Source: Candidatus Parvarchaeota archaeon (GTDB lineage Archaea; Nanobdellota; Nanobdellia; Parvarchaeales; Parvarchaeaceae). Taken from it: DNA of 6,116 bases. The stretch covers positions 1-6,116 of the forward strand of contig JASHWD010000016.1 of NCBI GenBank assembly GCA_030044235.1, written 5' to 3'. This document shows positions 5,696-6,116 of the stretch, one piece after another. A program made the translations under genes and the position numbers. How positions within the stretch are numbered: position 1 is the first letter of the stretch; each line of letters begins with the position of its first letter. The notes under the pieces are model-generated. The model was not told the origin of the DNA and searched no databases. It saw only the letters and a list, made by a program, of their open reading frames with translations.

Positions 5696-6116
5696 TGGTT
5701 TTGATATTAATCTAAATTTAGCTATTTCAAACCCGCCCATTTTCTCAAGAGTGTGCCTGGAAATATTTTTTATCGCGGAGAGTTTTGCATTTTTTGCGGT
5801 TACAGATATCGCCTTATCAAATAGTTTTACGAAATTTCTATCCGGAAAATCTATCATTTTGTAAGCTTTGCTGTATTCTTTATTATTAAAAAATTCCCAA
5901 ATTTTAGGGATGGCTCCGACATCTAAGCCTAAATATCTCGAATATCCACGAACTACCTCCAATAGAGCATAATTATAATTGAAGTCTAATGCTTTGTATC
6001 CACTTTTAGAACTTGTTTCGAATCTTTCTGCCGCTTCCCAAATTCCATACTTTATCATATCAAGACGTGGGCCCTCTATTTTTCCAAAGCTTTTCTGACT
6101 ATTTTCTTCGGCTTTT
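5687..6116 (-). CDS. Hypothetical protein, C-terminal part only (5' end beyond right edge)
   Basis: The visible part is 142 residues ending in TAG. The first in-frame ATG inside the window is at 6058, but the same frame is open without a stop for 19 more codons to the window edge (ending ...SFGKIEGPRLD before that Met). The real start is therefore probably outside and this is the C-terminal portion of a longer protein. It is hydrophilic and mostly helical, with aromatic-rich segments (FNYNYALLEVVRGYSRYLGL and AIPKIWEFFNNKEYSKAYKM). It has no membrane span, no Cys and no obvious catalytic motif. A basic section follows (ISVTAKNAKLSAIKNISRHT) before the C-terminus GGFEIAKFRLISKPDL. I do not recognise the family. 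It looks like a helical accessory or binding domain, but that is a guess. Confidence 0.65.
   Translation of the reverse strand, partial: KAEENSQKSFGKIEGPRLDMIKYGIWEAAERFETSSKSGYKALDFNYNYALLEVVRGYSRYLGLDVGAIPKIWEFFNNKEYSKAYKMIDFPDRNFVKLFDKAISVTAKNAKLSAIKNISRHTLEKMGGFEIAKFRLISKPDL

Noticed and set aside
1..6116. CRISPR arrays, tRNA genes, insertion sequences or a defence system
   Set aside because: No regularly spaced repeats, cloverleaf-like sequence, transposase motifs or defence-type domains were seen on either strand.

Overview
This is an AT-rich window with compact single-gene units. It looks archaeal. Most genes are preceded by a TATA-like box centred about 26-31 bases before the start codon, with almost no room for a leader and no convincing Shine-Dalgarno sequence. 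That is the geometry of archaeal (TBP/TFB) promoters driving leaderless mRNAs. The lineage cannot be fixed from this sequence; a small-genome archaeon (for example a DPANN/Micrarchaeota-like lineage) is only a guess.

Layout, left to right. A gene cut by the left edge runs leftward (1-145) and is unrecognised. A rightward hyaluronan-synthase-like, membrane-bound family 2 glycosyltransferase follows (324-1604). It is convergent, with only 5 bases between stop codons, with a small ASCH-domain protein (1610-1999, minus). A 70-base region with two back-to-back TATA boxes separates ASCH from a rightward GT-B (family 4 type) glycosyltransferase (2070-3146). Next are a hairpin/T-tract terminator candidate, another promoter and an unrecognised soluble protein of 169 residues (3285-3794). 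It faces a minus-strand block across a symmetric A/T tract: a family 2 glycosyltransferase (3823-4584), an alpha/beta hydrolase (4626-5501), a tiny ORF of 29 or 39 residues (5541-5630 or 5541-5660) and the 3' part of a gene cut by the right edge (5687-6116).

Three of the recognisable genes are glycosyltransferases of different types: a processive-type membrane polymerase, a GT-B enzyme and a soluble GT-A enzyme. With the hydrolase as neighbour, the simplest reading is a loose neighbourhood for cell-surface polysaccharide, glycolipid or glycoprotein assembly. The genes are not in one operon: almost every one has its own promoter and the orientation changes four times, so co-function is an inference. 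No tRNA, rRNA, CRISPR array, insertion sequence or integrase was seen. The points most worth a second look are the Lys in place of the second Glu of the family 4 EX7E motif, the promoter-based start corrections (including a TTG-started microprotein), the HAS-like GDDRxLTN and QxxRW motifs in a probable archaeon, and the two unrecognised genes.
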